From: Candidatus Auribacterota bacterium
Lineage (GTDB): Bacteria > Auribacterota > JAFGBW01
Assembly: GCA_016932965.1 (NCBI GenBank)
Contig: JAFGBW010000196.1
Location: 1-6,260, forward strand
Direction of reading: 5' to 3'
DNA: 6,260 nucleotides
The notes below the pieces were generated by a model. It had not been told where the DNA came from. It saw only the letters and a list, made by a program, of their open reading frames with translations, and ran no database searches. The position numbers were made by a program, and so were the translations under genes. This document shows positions 1 to 5,849 of the stretch, piece after piece. Positions within the stretch are counted from its first letter, which is position 1, and each line of letters starts with the position of its first letter.

Positions 1-249
1 GGCAACGAAAAGGCAGCCTGGTGCAGCGTCCGTACCTGCTGTCTGGAAAATCACTTTTCAAGCTGCGCGGAGTGCAGGGACTTCACGGACATTTCCCTGT
101 GCAAAAAATTCAATAACATCTTTTCAAAAATATTCGGTTTTATTTTCCGTTCCGACAGGAAAGCCTGCATTCAAAGAATCAGGGAAACCGGCATCGAATC
201 TTATGCCAGGGAAATGACGGAGAAAAAAATCCACTCGATCAAAAGATGA
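1..249 (+). CDS. DUF3795-type cysteine-rich protein, C-terminal part (5' end outside window)
   Basis: Frame 1 is open from the first base to TGA at 247-249 and gives 82 residues. The visible part starts with a Cys-rich block, AAWCSVRTCC, then SSCAECRDF and a further Cys (fragment residues 8, 13, 14, 22, 25, 34). A basic helical tail follows, containing FRSDRKACI and ending EKKIHSIKR. The WCSVR-x-CC...C-x-x-C arrangement is what I recognise from DUF3795 proteins, small presumed metal-binding proteins of unknown function found in many anaerobes. The start codon and the N-terminal Cys motif lie upstream of the window, so full length cannot be judged. The next gene begins 69 nt downstream on the same strand with no clear terminator between, so co-transcription is possible. 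The family call rests on the Cys pattern only; the biochemical role is unknown. Confidence 0.72.
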   Translation, partial: GNEKAAWCSVRTCCLENHFSSCAECRDFTDISLCKKFNNIFSKIFGFIFRSDRKACIQRIRETGIESYAREMTEKKIHSIKR

Positions 250-266
250 TGCTGCAACCCATCTCG

Positions 267-290
267 CGCAGAGACTTGAGGGACGCAGAG
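267..290 (+). repeat. Short direct repeat CGCAGAG x2
   Basis: CGCAGAG occurs at 267-273 and again at 284-290, followed by an A-run. It sits in the 69-nt gap between the DUF3795 gene and the hydrolase gene. It resembles the short CACGGAG/CGCAGAG-type units common in intergenic DNA of environmental bacteria, but two copies of seven bases could also be chance. Confidence 0.25.
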
Positions 291-318
291 AAAAAAAATG
301 GAATAAGGACCACCCGAC

Positions 319-1158
319 ATGAAAACTCTTATGCAAACCGCTTTTTTGTTCTTCGCTTTTCTTTTTCTTTCCGGAACGCTTTCCGCCTATGATGAGGAAA
401 GGCAAAAGACCTCCGGCTGTGAAATCATTCAATATGATCCCCAGCTGAAAATCCTCATCGGAGGCGGGGGCAATTCCATCATTCTGACCTCCAGAGACAA
501 ATCCTCTGCGATTGTCATGGACACAAAAAAGGGTGATACGTCCAAAGAAGTGAAAGATAATGTCGATGCAGAAAATGTCACGATCATCAACACGCATTTC
601 CACTCGGACCACACGGGCGGAAATGATCTTTTTCCAGGAGCCAAAATCATTTCCGGCGACTACACAAAAGAACAATGGGCTGAAGGCGCAAAGAACAGCC
701 GTTACCCGGATGAAACCATAAAACCCGGCGGGGAAAAACTGATCCGTCTGGACGATGAAACCGTCCACATCCGTAACATGGGCCGTGCACACACCTTCAA
801 CGACATGGTGGCGTATTTTGAAAAACGAAAACTGCTGGCCACAGGCGATTTGATCTTTTTGCACATTCATCCGGTCCTTTATCCCCAAAGCGGCGCACAG
901 GTCTCATCCTGGATCAAGGTGCTGGATGATCTGGATAAAAGATACGATGTAAAAACCCTGGTTCCTGGCCACGGGCCGGTCTCGGACAAAACCGCGCTTC
1001 TTGAAATGAAGGACTATTTCACTTCCCTATCCGGTGCAGTCGGTAATCCGGACAAACAGGCGGAGTTGAAAGAAAAATACAAGGACTATTACTCGCTTCC
1101 CGGCATGACGAATTTCGACAACACCCTTGCCTATATTGAAAACGAAAAGAAACAGTAA
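319..1158 (+). CDS. Secreted metallo-beta-lactamase-fold metal-dependent hydrolase
   Basis: This 279-aa protein has a Sec signal peptide: KT at the N-terminus, a Phe/Leu-rich core at about residues 8-18, and likely cleavage after LSA (residue 23). It should therefore act in the periplasm. The metallo-beta-lactamase fold is clear. The metal motif THFHSDHTGG gives H93, H95, D97 and H98; H158 lies in GRAHTFND, D177 in ATGD and H218 in PGHGP. All ligands for a two-metal (usually zinc) site are present, so an active hydrolase is expected. The layout, with ATGDLIF followed by a SSWIKVLDDLD helix and VPGHGPV, resembles the SoxH/quinoprotein-associated MBL group more than true antibiotic-cleaving enzymes; the substrate is not known. 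The ATG at 319 is preceded by AAGGA at 305-309 with 9-nt spacing, and it is the start that gives the signal peptide. It lies downstream of the DUF3795 gene and convergent with the next gene. No clear terminator follows. Confidence 0.9.
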   Translation: MKTLMQTAFLFFAFLFLSGTLSAYDEERQKTSGCEIIQYDPQLKILIGGGGNSIILTSRDKSSAIVMDTKKGDTSKEVKDNVDAENVTIINTHFHSDHTGGNDLFPGAKIISGDYTKEQWAEGAKNSRYPDETIKPGGEKLIRLDDETVHIRNMGRAHTFNDMVAYFEKRKLLATGDLIFLHIHPVLYPQSGAQVSSWIKVLDDLDKRYDVKTLVPGHGPVSDKTALLEMKDYFTSLSGAVGNPDKQAELKEKYKDYYSLPGMTNFDNTLAYIENEKKQ

Positions 1159-1254
1159 AGCATTCCATCATCCGTGCCCATTTGCCGGGAAGAAACTTTC
1201 TCTGTGAGCCTCAGCGCAAGAATCGATTTTCTTTTCATTCCAGCCCATGTATTC

Positions 1255-1950
1255 TCAAGCGCTTCTTCGCGCTCTTGATGAGGAAACAGCCCTTTGTTGG
1301 TCCAGCAGGTACTTGTTTATACCTTCCAGGACAGTCTCGAATTCGGAATCAGTAAGAGGACTTACGACGGAATGATAAATCTGCACCAGCATGGCTGGAA
1401 ATTGATCGTTTAAGGCAAGTACACGTTCATCAGAGGACGCATCCGACTGTCCCATCCGGATTTCAGCCAGCCTGAAAAACAAGCGGTTGACATATAAAAT
1501 CCCGTTATGGGTATCTTTATTCAACATCTCGGGGGAAGAATTTGTCTTGTGGATCTTATACATCTCGGTTTTTCTTGATCTCCCGGGGGAATGAGCGGCG
1601 GCCAGCTGATGAATCTCTCTGAAAACATTTGCCAGATAGGTCCGGACATTCTGCTCTATCCTGTCATCCAGGTAAATAATCCTATCTGAAAAAGCCTTTC
1701 TGCGACTTTCCGCCGCCGGAATGTTCATTGAGACTTGCCCATGGGCCGAGGATTCATGCTTCAAGGCATAAAAAAAGGATTTTTTCTCAATCGGCCAGTT
1801 TCTTTGCAATCCTTTTGACTGTATGCCGGATTTCGGGGACAGAACGCTGATCACCTCACAAAATGAAGAATGATTCGTTTCTGCGAAAACCACGGAAAGG
1901 AAGAATACCAATACACTCATACAAAGAAGGTTAGAACAAAAAAGCCTCAT
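1255..1950 (-). CDS. Uncharacterised exported protein, 231 aa
   Basis: I do not recognise the family. The N-terminus reads as a Sec signal peptide: Arg at position 2, a hydrophobic core at about 8-22 (LLCMSVLVFFLSVVF) and likely cleavage after VFA (residue 23), implying a periplasmic or secreted product. There is no lipobox. The mature part is polar and mostly predicted helical, with segments around residues 88-118 (FSDRIIYLDDRIEQNVRTYL), 150-166 and 198-220. It ends in a basic, Ser-rich tail (SSSRARRSA). It has one Cys beyond the signal region (C31) and no metal or catalytic motif that I can name. ATG at 1948-1950 is chosen because starting at M11 would remove the charged n-region. Only a weak AGGT lies upstream (1962-1965 on the complement). 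It is convergent with the hydrolase and divergent from the sensor kinase. The signal peptide supports it as a real gene. Confidence 0.7.
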   Translation of the reverse strand: MRLFCSNLLCMSVLVFFLSVVFAETNHSSFCEVISVLSPKSGIQSKGLQRNWPIEKKSFFYALKHESSAHGQVSMNIPAAESRRKAFSDRIIYLDDRIEQNVRTYLANVFREIHQLAAAHSPGRSRKTEMYKIHKTNSSPEMLNKDTHNGILYVNRLFFRLAEIRMGQSDASSDERVLALNDQFPAMLVQIYHSVVSPLTDSEFETVLEGINKYLLDQQRAVSSSRARRSA

Positions 1951-1956
1951 ATCAAT

Positions 1957-1985
1957 TTATTACCTGACGATACTGCATCTGTCAA
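1957..1985 (-). promoter_or_regulatory. Candidate sigma-70-type promoter for the 231-aa exported protein
   Basis: On the minus strand there is a perfect TTGACA (+ strand TGTCAA, 1980-1985), a 17-nt spacer, and TAATAA (+ strand TTATTA, 1957-1962) as a poor -10 (3 of 6 matches). If used, the expected transcription start falls at about 1950-1951, practically on the ATG, so the mRNA would be leaderless or nearly so. The -35 and the spacing are good; the -10 is the weak part. Confidence 0.35.
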
Positions 1986-2011
1986 GAGTCCGTTAAACAA
2001 CGATTTTACTG

Positions 2012-2056
2012 TAAAATTCCTTCTCCCCTTGTGGGAGAAGTCAGGATGAGGGGTCA
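2012..2056. repeat. REP-like palindromic repeat with 8-bp hairpin
   Basis: CTTCTCCC (2020-2027) and GGGAGAAG (2033-2040) form a perfect 8-bp stem with a 5-nt loop, followed by TCAGGATGAGGGG. I recognise this general pattern (CTCCC...GGGAG followed by a GATGAGGGG tail) as an interspersed intergenic repeat seen in many proteobacterial genomes. No T-run follows on either strand, and it sits upstream of both neighbouring genes, so a terminator role is unlikely. Only one copy is in the window, so its repeat status cannot be shown here. Confidence 0.5.
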
Positions 2057-2124
2057 TAAACAATGCAGGACAACTGACCTGTACTAGAAAACCATTTTTC
2101 ATAACCCAATTTCACAAAAACGGT

Positions 2125-2153
2125 TAGACAAAAAAAATGAATCCGGCTAATAT
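2125..2153 (+). promoter_or_regulatory. Candidate sigma-70-type promoter for the hybrid sensor kinase
   Basis: TAGACA at 2125-2130 (5 of 6 to the -35 consensus), a 17-nt spacer, and TAATAT at 2148-2153 (4 of 6 to the -10 consensus). Transcription would start at about 2160, inside the palindrome at 2156-2179, leaving a leader of about 95 nt. The TATAAT hexamers at 2157-2162 and 2175-2180 are better -10 matches but lack a -35 at normal distance. The assignment is tentative. Confidence 0.3.
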
Positions 2154-2155
2154 GC

Positions 2156-2179
2156 TTATAATCCCAGGGGGGATTATAA
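2156..2179. promoter_or_regulatory. Perfect 10-bp inverted repeat upstream of the kinase gene
   Basis: TTATAATCCC (2156-2165) and GGGATTATAA (2170-2179) are exact reverse complements around a 4-nt centre (AGGG). It contains TATAAT on both strands and lies about 75 nt before the kinase start. It could be an operator for a dimeric regulator or an RNA hairpin at the 5' end of the transcript. It is not followed by a T-run, so it is not a classic terminator. Confidence 0.5.
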
Positions 2180-2242
2180 TTTCATGCATTCATATGCCTA
2201 TTTGATTATGATTTTGTTCCAAAAAACGGCTGAATCATACAC

Positions 2243-2247
2243 AGGGA
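2243..2247 (+). promoter_or_regulatory. Ribosome-binding site supporting a GTG start
   Basis: AGGGA lies 7 nt before the GTG at 2255-2257. No ATG with comparable support lies nearby: the next in-frame Met (residue 32) falls at the end of the first membrane helix and would destroy it. This decides the GTG start of the kinase. Confidence 0.65.
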
Positions 2248-2254
2248 ATATCCG

Positions 2255-4789
2255 GTGCTCACGAATATAACCATTCGAAAAAAAACATTGGCTATTGTCA
2301 GCACTGGTATTGTCTGCCTTATTGCTGCCGTTTATCTGATCTCCAGGATGATCGTTCTTCAGGGATTCGTCGAATTGGAAGAAAAATCAGTCCGGACAAA
2401 CCTCTCCTGGGTCCAGGAAGCAATCACGGACAAAATGAAACACCTGGACATGGTGCTTTGCGACTGGTCCAGCTGGGACGACACTTATTCCTTTATTGAG
2501 AACAGGAACGGAACGTATATCAAATCGAATCTGATTGATCAGACATTATCGACACTGAAAATCAACTTCATGATTTTTCTGAACAGACGCTCCGAGATCG
2601 TGTACAGCATGGGGTTTGATTTTCAACACAATGAAAAAATTCCTGTTCCTGAAGACCTGAACAAATATCTTGTACCCAAAAGCATTCTGCTCACCCATGA
2701 GGATATCAACCGTTCCATATCCGGAATACTCATGCTGAATAACGGTCCTCTTCTTGTCGCTTCAAGACCCATCCTGACGAGTAACGATCAGGGTCCTGCA
2801 CGGGGGTGCCTTATTTTTGGCAAATACCTCGATTCCAAAGAGATCAGCCAAATGAGCTCATCCTTATATGTATCTCTGGATATGCGGAAATTTGATGATA
2901 TCTCTTTGCCTGCAGATTACAAAAAGGCGCATGACGATTTCATCTCAGGCGGCAGCATGGTTATTCAATTATTAAACGATCAGGAGATTGCCGGATACAG
3001 CGTCATCAAAGACCTATTCGGAACACCCTGTCTGATAATGAGGATCACAGGACCTAGGGGTATCTATCATTACGGGATAAAAACATTGACCTATTTTCTA
3101 TCAGCTTTAGTCCTATTTGGTTTTATTTTCGGGGTGATCATTTTTTTCCCTCTGGAAAAAGAAATCCTTCAGCATAATGAAAAAGAAAAAAAACTGACTG
3201 AAGCAATAAAACAGGCTGAAATCGCTTCCCAAGCAAAAAGCCGGTTTTTAGCGAACATGTCCCATGAGATACGCAACCCTTTGAATTCCATCATCGGATT
3301 TTCAACTCTGTTGGAAAGAATCCAACTGACGGACCAGCAAAAAGATTACGCCGACGGCATCACCCGGTGCAGTAAAATGCTCTTATATCTGATCAATGAT
3401 ATTTTAGACATATCGAAGATCGAAGCCGGTGAAATCAAGCTCGAAGACATCGATTTTGATCTTTTTTACCTGATAAAAAATGTCATCATCGTCAACAGTG
3501 TCAGAGTGAAGGAAAAAAATATCCGGCTTTATCTCCGGGTGGATGAAAGCATGCCGAGATATTTCAAGGGCGACCCGACCCGGATCCGTCAGGTTCTGAC
3601 CAATTTTTTAGGCAATGCAGTCAAGTTCACGGAAAAAGGGGAAATCGTCGTTTCCGCGGCATTGATGGAGCAAAAGCCTCAAACCCGGAATAAACTCAAA
3701 AGGATCAGGATATCGGTCAAAGACACCGGAATCGGCATCCCCCATGATCAAAAGGACAATCTTTTCAAACCGTTTGAACAGACGGATTCTTCCATAACCC
3801 GGAAATACGGAGGAACCGGACTGGGACTGGCTATTTCAAAGGCGCTTGTTGAAATGATGGGCGGCACGATAGGCGCGGACTCGGAACCAGGATCCGGATC
3901 TGAATTCTTTTTCATACTGGACATTGAAGAATGCCCGCCTGTCAAAGACCAGGACATTCAGCCGCTGAAACTGGAACTGCTCAAAGGCATGAGAATCATG
4001 ATCATTGACAACAATGAAACCTCCCGGATGAGATTTGAAAGCTGGTGTCATGAAATCAGCATGAATGTGGTCCATGCATCCTCCTCAGCGGAAGAGGCTT
4101 TGAACTGGCTGTCCAGCCAGACGGAACTGCCGGAAGTGATCCTGACTGAAATAAAAATGCAGGACATGGACGGATATGAACTGATCAAGAAAATCAGGGA
4201 AAACAAAAAAACCAGAGGCATCAAAGTGGCGGCAATCACGGGTGATCTCATGCCGGGCGCAGCCAGGCAGGCGAGGGAAGCGGGATTCAATGCGTTTTTA
4301 TCCAAGCCGGTTCAAAAAAATGAGTTCATCTTGATCCTTCAGACCTTGTTGGGAGACAGGCGAAAAGAAGGCCCCGGAAAACAAATTCTGACCCGGCACA
4401 TGGCAAAAGAACTGGCCTGCAAAGGCATCAAATTACTGATTGTGGAAGATGATCCGGAAAACCGCAATGTTGTCAGCACCTATCTTGATTTACTGGGCTG
4501 TGTTACGGATACCGCCTCCAACGGCAAAGAGGCTGTTAAAAAAGTCCAAAGCAAGTCATACGATCTGGTGCTGATGGACATCCAAATGCCGATCATGAAC
4601 GGATATGAGGCGGCGCAAATCATCCGAAGTGAAATCTCAGAAACACTTCCCATCATTGCGCTGAGCGGATCCGCCACAACACAGGACCGGGACAAGTGTC
4701 TGGCGGCCGGCATCAATGATTATGTCATCAAACCTTTTGAAATGGATGTCCTGAAGGAAAAGATCATTCAATGGGGCAGAAGCGGATAA
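2255..4789 (+). CDS. CHASE4 hybrid sensor histidine kinase with two receiver domains
   Basis: This 844-aa inner-membrane kinase should sense a signal outside the cytoplasm and autophosphorylate. Domains in order: TM1 (about 11-35); a periplasmic CHASE4-type sensor (about 45-200) marked by DWSSWDDTYSFI at 70-81; TM2 (about 277-299); no HAMP, only a short charged helical linker (300-328); HisKA with the phospho-accepting H337 in SHEIRNPLNS; and HATPase_c with N-box N450/N454, G1 box DTGIGIP (490-496) and G2 box GGTGLGLA (519-526). REC1 (about 579-700) is degenerate: the phospho-acceptor position is E632 (TEIKMQDMDG) and the acidic pair is D585-N586, though T662 and K684 remain. REC2 (about 726-843) is intact: E731/D732, D775 in LMDIQMP, S804 and K826. 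There is no HPt domain and no DNA-binding output, so phosphate presumably passes on to a separate partner encoded elsewhere. GTG start with AGGGA upstream. The CHASE4 ligand is unknown. Confidence 0.95.
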   Translation: MLTNITIRKKTLAIVSTGIVCLIAAVYLISRMIVLQGFVELEEKSVRTNLSWVQEAITDKMKHLDMVLCDWSSWDDTYSFIENRNGTYIKSNLIDQTLSTLKINFMIFLNRRSEIVYSMGFDFQHNEKIPVPEDLNKYLVPKSILLTHEDINRSISGILMLNNGPLLVASRPILTSNDQGPARGCLIFGKYLDSKEISQMSSSLYVSLDMRKFDDISLPADYKKAHDDFISGGSMVIQLLNDQEIAGYSVIKDLFGTPCLIMRITGPRGIYHYGIKTLTYFLSALVLFGFIFGVIIFFPLEKEILQHNEKEKKLTEAIKQAEIASQAKSRFLANMSHEIRNPLNSIIGFSTLLERIQLTDQQKDYADGITRCSKMLLYLINDILDISKIEAGEIKLEDIDFDLFYLIKNVIIVNSVRVKEKNIRLYLRVDESMPRYFKGDPTRIRQVLTNFLGNAVKFTEKGEIVVSAALMEQKPQTRNKLKRIRISVKDTGIGIPHDQKDNLFKPFEQTDSSITRKYGGTGLGLAISKALVEMMGGTIGADSEPGSGSEFFFILDIEECPPVKDQDIQPLKLELLKGMRIMIIDNNETSRMRFESWCHEISMNVVHASSSAEEALNWLSSQTELPEVILTEIKMQDMDGYELIKKIRENKKTRGIKVAAITGDLMPGAARQAREAGFNAFLSKPVQKNEFILILQTLLGDRRKEGPGKQILTRHMAKELACKGIKLLIVEDDPENRNVVSTYLDLLGCVTDTASNGKEAVKKVQSKSYDLVLMDIQMPIMNGYEAAQIIRSEISETLPIIALSGSATTQDRDKCLAAGINDYVIKPFEMDVLKEKIIQWGRSG

Positions 4790-4804
4790 CACTGCCTGTT
4801 ATCC
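4784..4804 (+). other. Stem-loop overlapping the kinase stop codon
   Basis: GGATAAC (4784-4790) and GTTATCC (4798-4804) form a perfect 7-bp stem with a 7-nt loop. The TAA stop (4787-4789) is inside the left arm. An A-rich rather than T-rich tract follows, so it is not a standard rho-independent terminator; it could be a 3'-end stabilising hairpin. Confidence 0.4.
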
Positions 4805-4832
4805 ATAATAAAATGAAAAAAAGGGGGTTAAT

Positions 4833-5051
4833 CACGAAAGACACGAAATATAATTTTGCATGATCATATAAAAAAATCTGATCATGGAGAATATATTCAT
4901 GCTTTGATATTGTGATTTTTCGAAGCGAAGTTGAGAATAACTTTCGTGCTTTTAGCGAATTTCGCGGATTAAAAACAAGAATCAGGATACCCCATCATTC
5001 CAACTCATGACTCAACACTCATAACTCTTTTCCCCCTCCGTGCACTCCGTG
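4833..5051. repeat. Three clusters of CACGAAA-like heptamers with 9-nt period in convergent spacer
   Basis: On the + strand CACGAAA occurs at 4833-4839 and 4842-4848. On the minus strand there is a triplet, CGCGAAA, CGCTAAA and CACGAAA (+ strand 4960-4966, 4951-4957, 4942-4948), and a doublet of CACGGAG (+ strand 5045-5051 and 5036-5042). Spacing between neighbouring units is always 9 nt. The left cluster points right and the other two point left, so the outer clusters resemble imperfect terminal inverted repeats of an element of about 220 nt (left TTAATCACGAAA, right on the complement TTTACCACGGAG). No coding frame lies inside. This matches a type of intergenic repeat I know from many environmental bacterial genomes; its function is not known. 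Confidence 0.5.
4859..4886. repeat. 8-bp inverted repeat CATGATCA / TGATCATG
   Basis: CATGATCA (4859-4866) and TGATCATG (4879-4886) are exact reverse complements separated by a 12-nt A/T-rich loop. It lies within the repeat-bearing convergent spacer. There is no T-run after it, so I do not call a terminator. Confidence 0.3.
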
Positions 5052-5053
5052 GT

Positions 5054-5085
5054 AAAAAAAATTCAGGACAGATTCTTTAACTGTC
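5054..5085 (-). terminator. Weak candidate rho-independent terminator of the DUF2238 gene
   Basis: On the minus strand GACAG (5085-5081) pairs with CTGTC (5071-5067) across a 9-nt loop. After a short gap comes a run of eight T (5061-5054). The stem is only 5 bp and overlaps the last codons of the gene, so this is a weak candidate. Confidence 0.3.
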
Positions 5086-5659
5086 TGTCATGCAGAGACC
5101 CCAGGAACACAAGCGCCGAGACAGCGCCTATCCAGGCCAGCAGCATATCGGACTGGGTATCCCAGGCGTACCCTTGAGTACCTAAAAACGCCTCCGCAGC
5201 CTGGCCGGATAAAACCGCCACACCCCATTCGATCAGTTCATAGACAGCGCTGAATGCCAGACAAAAACAAACGACAAAAAAATTCATCCATCCCCTGGTC
5301 TTGATGACGGATTGCCTGATTAAAATTTCTCTTGCCACGACGGCCGGAACAAATCCCTGGGCAAAATGGCCGACCTTGTCATAATTATTTCTGGCCTGGT
5401 GAAAAACATCCCGGATCCAGTTAAACAGCGGCACCTCGGCATAGGTGTAATGCCCTCCCACCATCAAAATCACGCAATGGATCAGAATCAAAAAATAGGC
5501 AACGGAGGTCAGCCTGAACCGGCGGTACGTCATGGCCAGGGTAATGAACCCTAAAAGCGCAGGCAACACTTCCAATAGCCAGGTGTAATGATCTTTAGGA
5601 CTGATTCCCGACCAGATCAATACGGTCAGATAGATGAAAATCCAAAGAAAAGTCCTCAT
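5063..5659 (-). CDS. yjdF: DUF2238 (YjdF-type) inner-membrane protein
   Basis: This 198-aa polytopic membrane protein has hydrophobic segments at about residues 3-18, 28-44, 52-68, 98-114, 126-149 and 171-188. Several blocks match what I know of the DUF2238 family typified by E. coli YjdF: GGHYTYAEVPLFNWIRD (68-84), RNNYDKVGHFAQGF (90-103), ELIEW (141-145) and FLGTQGYAWDTQSDM (158-172). The conserved His, Asp and Glu near the membrane (H70, D94, H98, E141, E144, D167, D171) hint at metal or proton binding, but that is inference; the family function is unknown. Length is normal for the family. ATG at 5657-5659 is preceded on the complement by AAGG with about 10-nt spacing. It is convergent with the kinase and divergent from the zinc-ribbon gene, so it is probably transcribed alone. 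The symbol is by family resemblance to the E. coli gene, not the unrelated Bacillus yjdF. Confidence 0.88.
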   Translation of the reverse strand: MRTFLWIFIYLTVLIWSGISPKDHYTWLLEVLPALLGFITLAMTYRRFRLTSVAYFLILIHCVILMVGGHYTYAEVPLFNWIRDVFHQARNNYDKVGHFAQGFVPAVVAREILIRQSVIKTRGWMNFFVVCFCLAFSAVYELIEWGVAVLSGQAAEAFLGTQGYAWDTQSDMLLAWIGAVSALVFLGSLHDRQLKNLS

Positions 5660-5834
5660 CCGGAAAAAACCTTTAATATGTTATTTTTTATAAATATCTT
5701 TCTTATGAAAAAAATCAAGAATTGTATTAAAAAATCCCGGGGCAGATTGAAGAAATCAAACAAGTAAAAATAAATAGAACCCCGACCCGGTTTGGGATAT
5801 GCTTCAGAAGCAAAACACCATTCATCGCAACATG

Positions 5835-5840
5835 AAAGGA
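5835..5840 (+). promoter_or_regulatory. Ribosome-binding site deciding the start of the zinc-ribbon gene
   Basis: AAAGGA lies 9 nt before the ATG at 5850. The upstream in-frame ATG codons at 5799 and 5832 have no comparable site, and the extra residues they would add show no conserved motif. This favours the 5850 start. Confidence 0.65.
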
Positions 5841-5849
5841 TTCATAATC

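Larger units (their letters stand above)
1951..2254. other. Divergent intergenic region (304 nt) between exported protein and sensor kinase
   Basis: No coding frame is supportable here. Going left to right it holds a candidate promoter for the leftward gene, a REP-like hairpin, a candidate promoter for the rightward kinase, a 10-bp perfect palindrome, and the ribosome-binding site of the kinase. The stretch 2085-2140 is A-rich. Each element is listed separately. Confidence 0.7.

Noticed and set aside
124-888. Long minus-strand open frame of 254 codons opposite the DUF3795 end and the MBL gene
   Set aside because: It lies antisense to two genes with clear family motifs, has Phe-rich low-quality composition and shows no recognisable domain or good start. 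It is a shadow frame.
319-1158. Antibiotic-resistance metallo-beta-lactamase
   Set aside because: The metal ligands are present, but the overall layout (ATGDLIF, SSWIKVLDDLD, VPGHGPV) is closer to SoxH/quinoprotein-type MBL hydrolases. Nothing in the sequence shows beta-lactam specificity.
1258-1273. Small hairpin AGCGC...GCGCT at the end of the exported-protein gene as a terminator
   Set aside because: The stem is only 5 bp, lies inside the coding end and is not followed by a T-run on the minus strand.
4833-5051. CRISPR array
   Set aside because: The repeated units are 7 nt with 2-nt gaps, and they switch strand. There are no 25-40 nt repeats with unique spacers and no cas genes.
4790-5062. 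Small protein or RNA gene in the convergent spacer
   Set aside because: No open frame with a ribosome-binding site and no tRNA-like or other known RNA fold is visible; only short repeats and inverted repeats are present.
5366-5554. Plus-strand open frame of 62 codons inside the DUF2238 gene
   Set aside because: It is antisense to a well-recognised membrane protein and has no supporting ribosome-binding site or motif.
5799-5849. Upstream ATG start for the zinc-ribbon protein adding 17 residues
   Set aside because: There is no proper ribosome-binding site before 5799, whereas AAAGGA sits 9 nt before the ATG at 5850. The extra residues show no motif.
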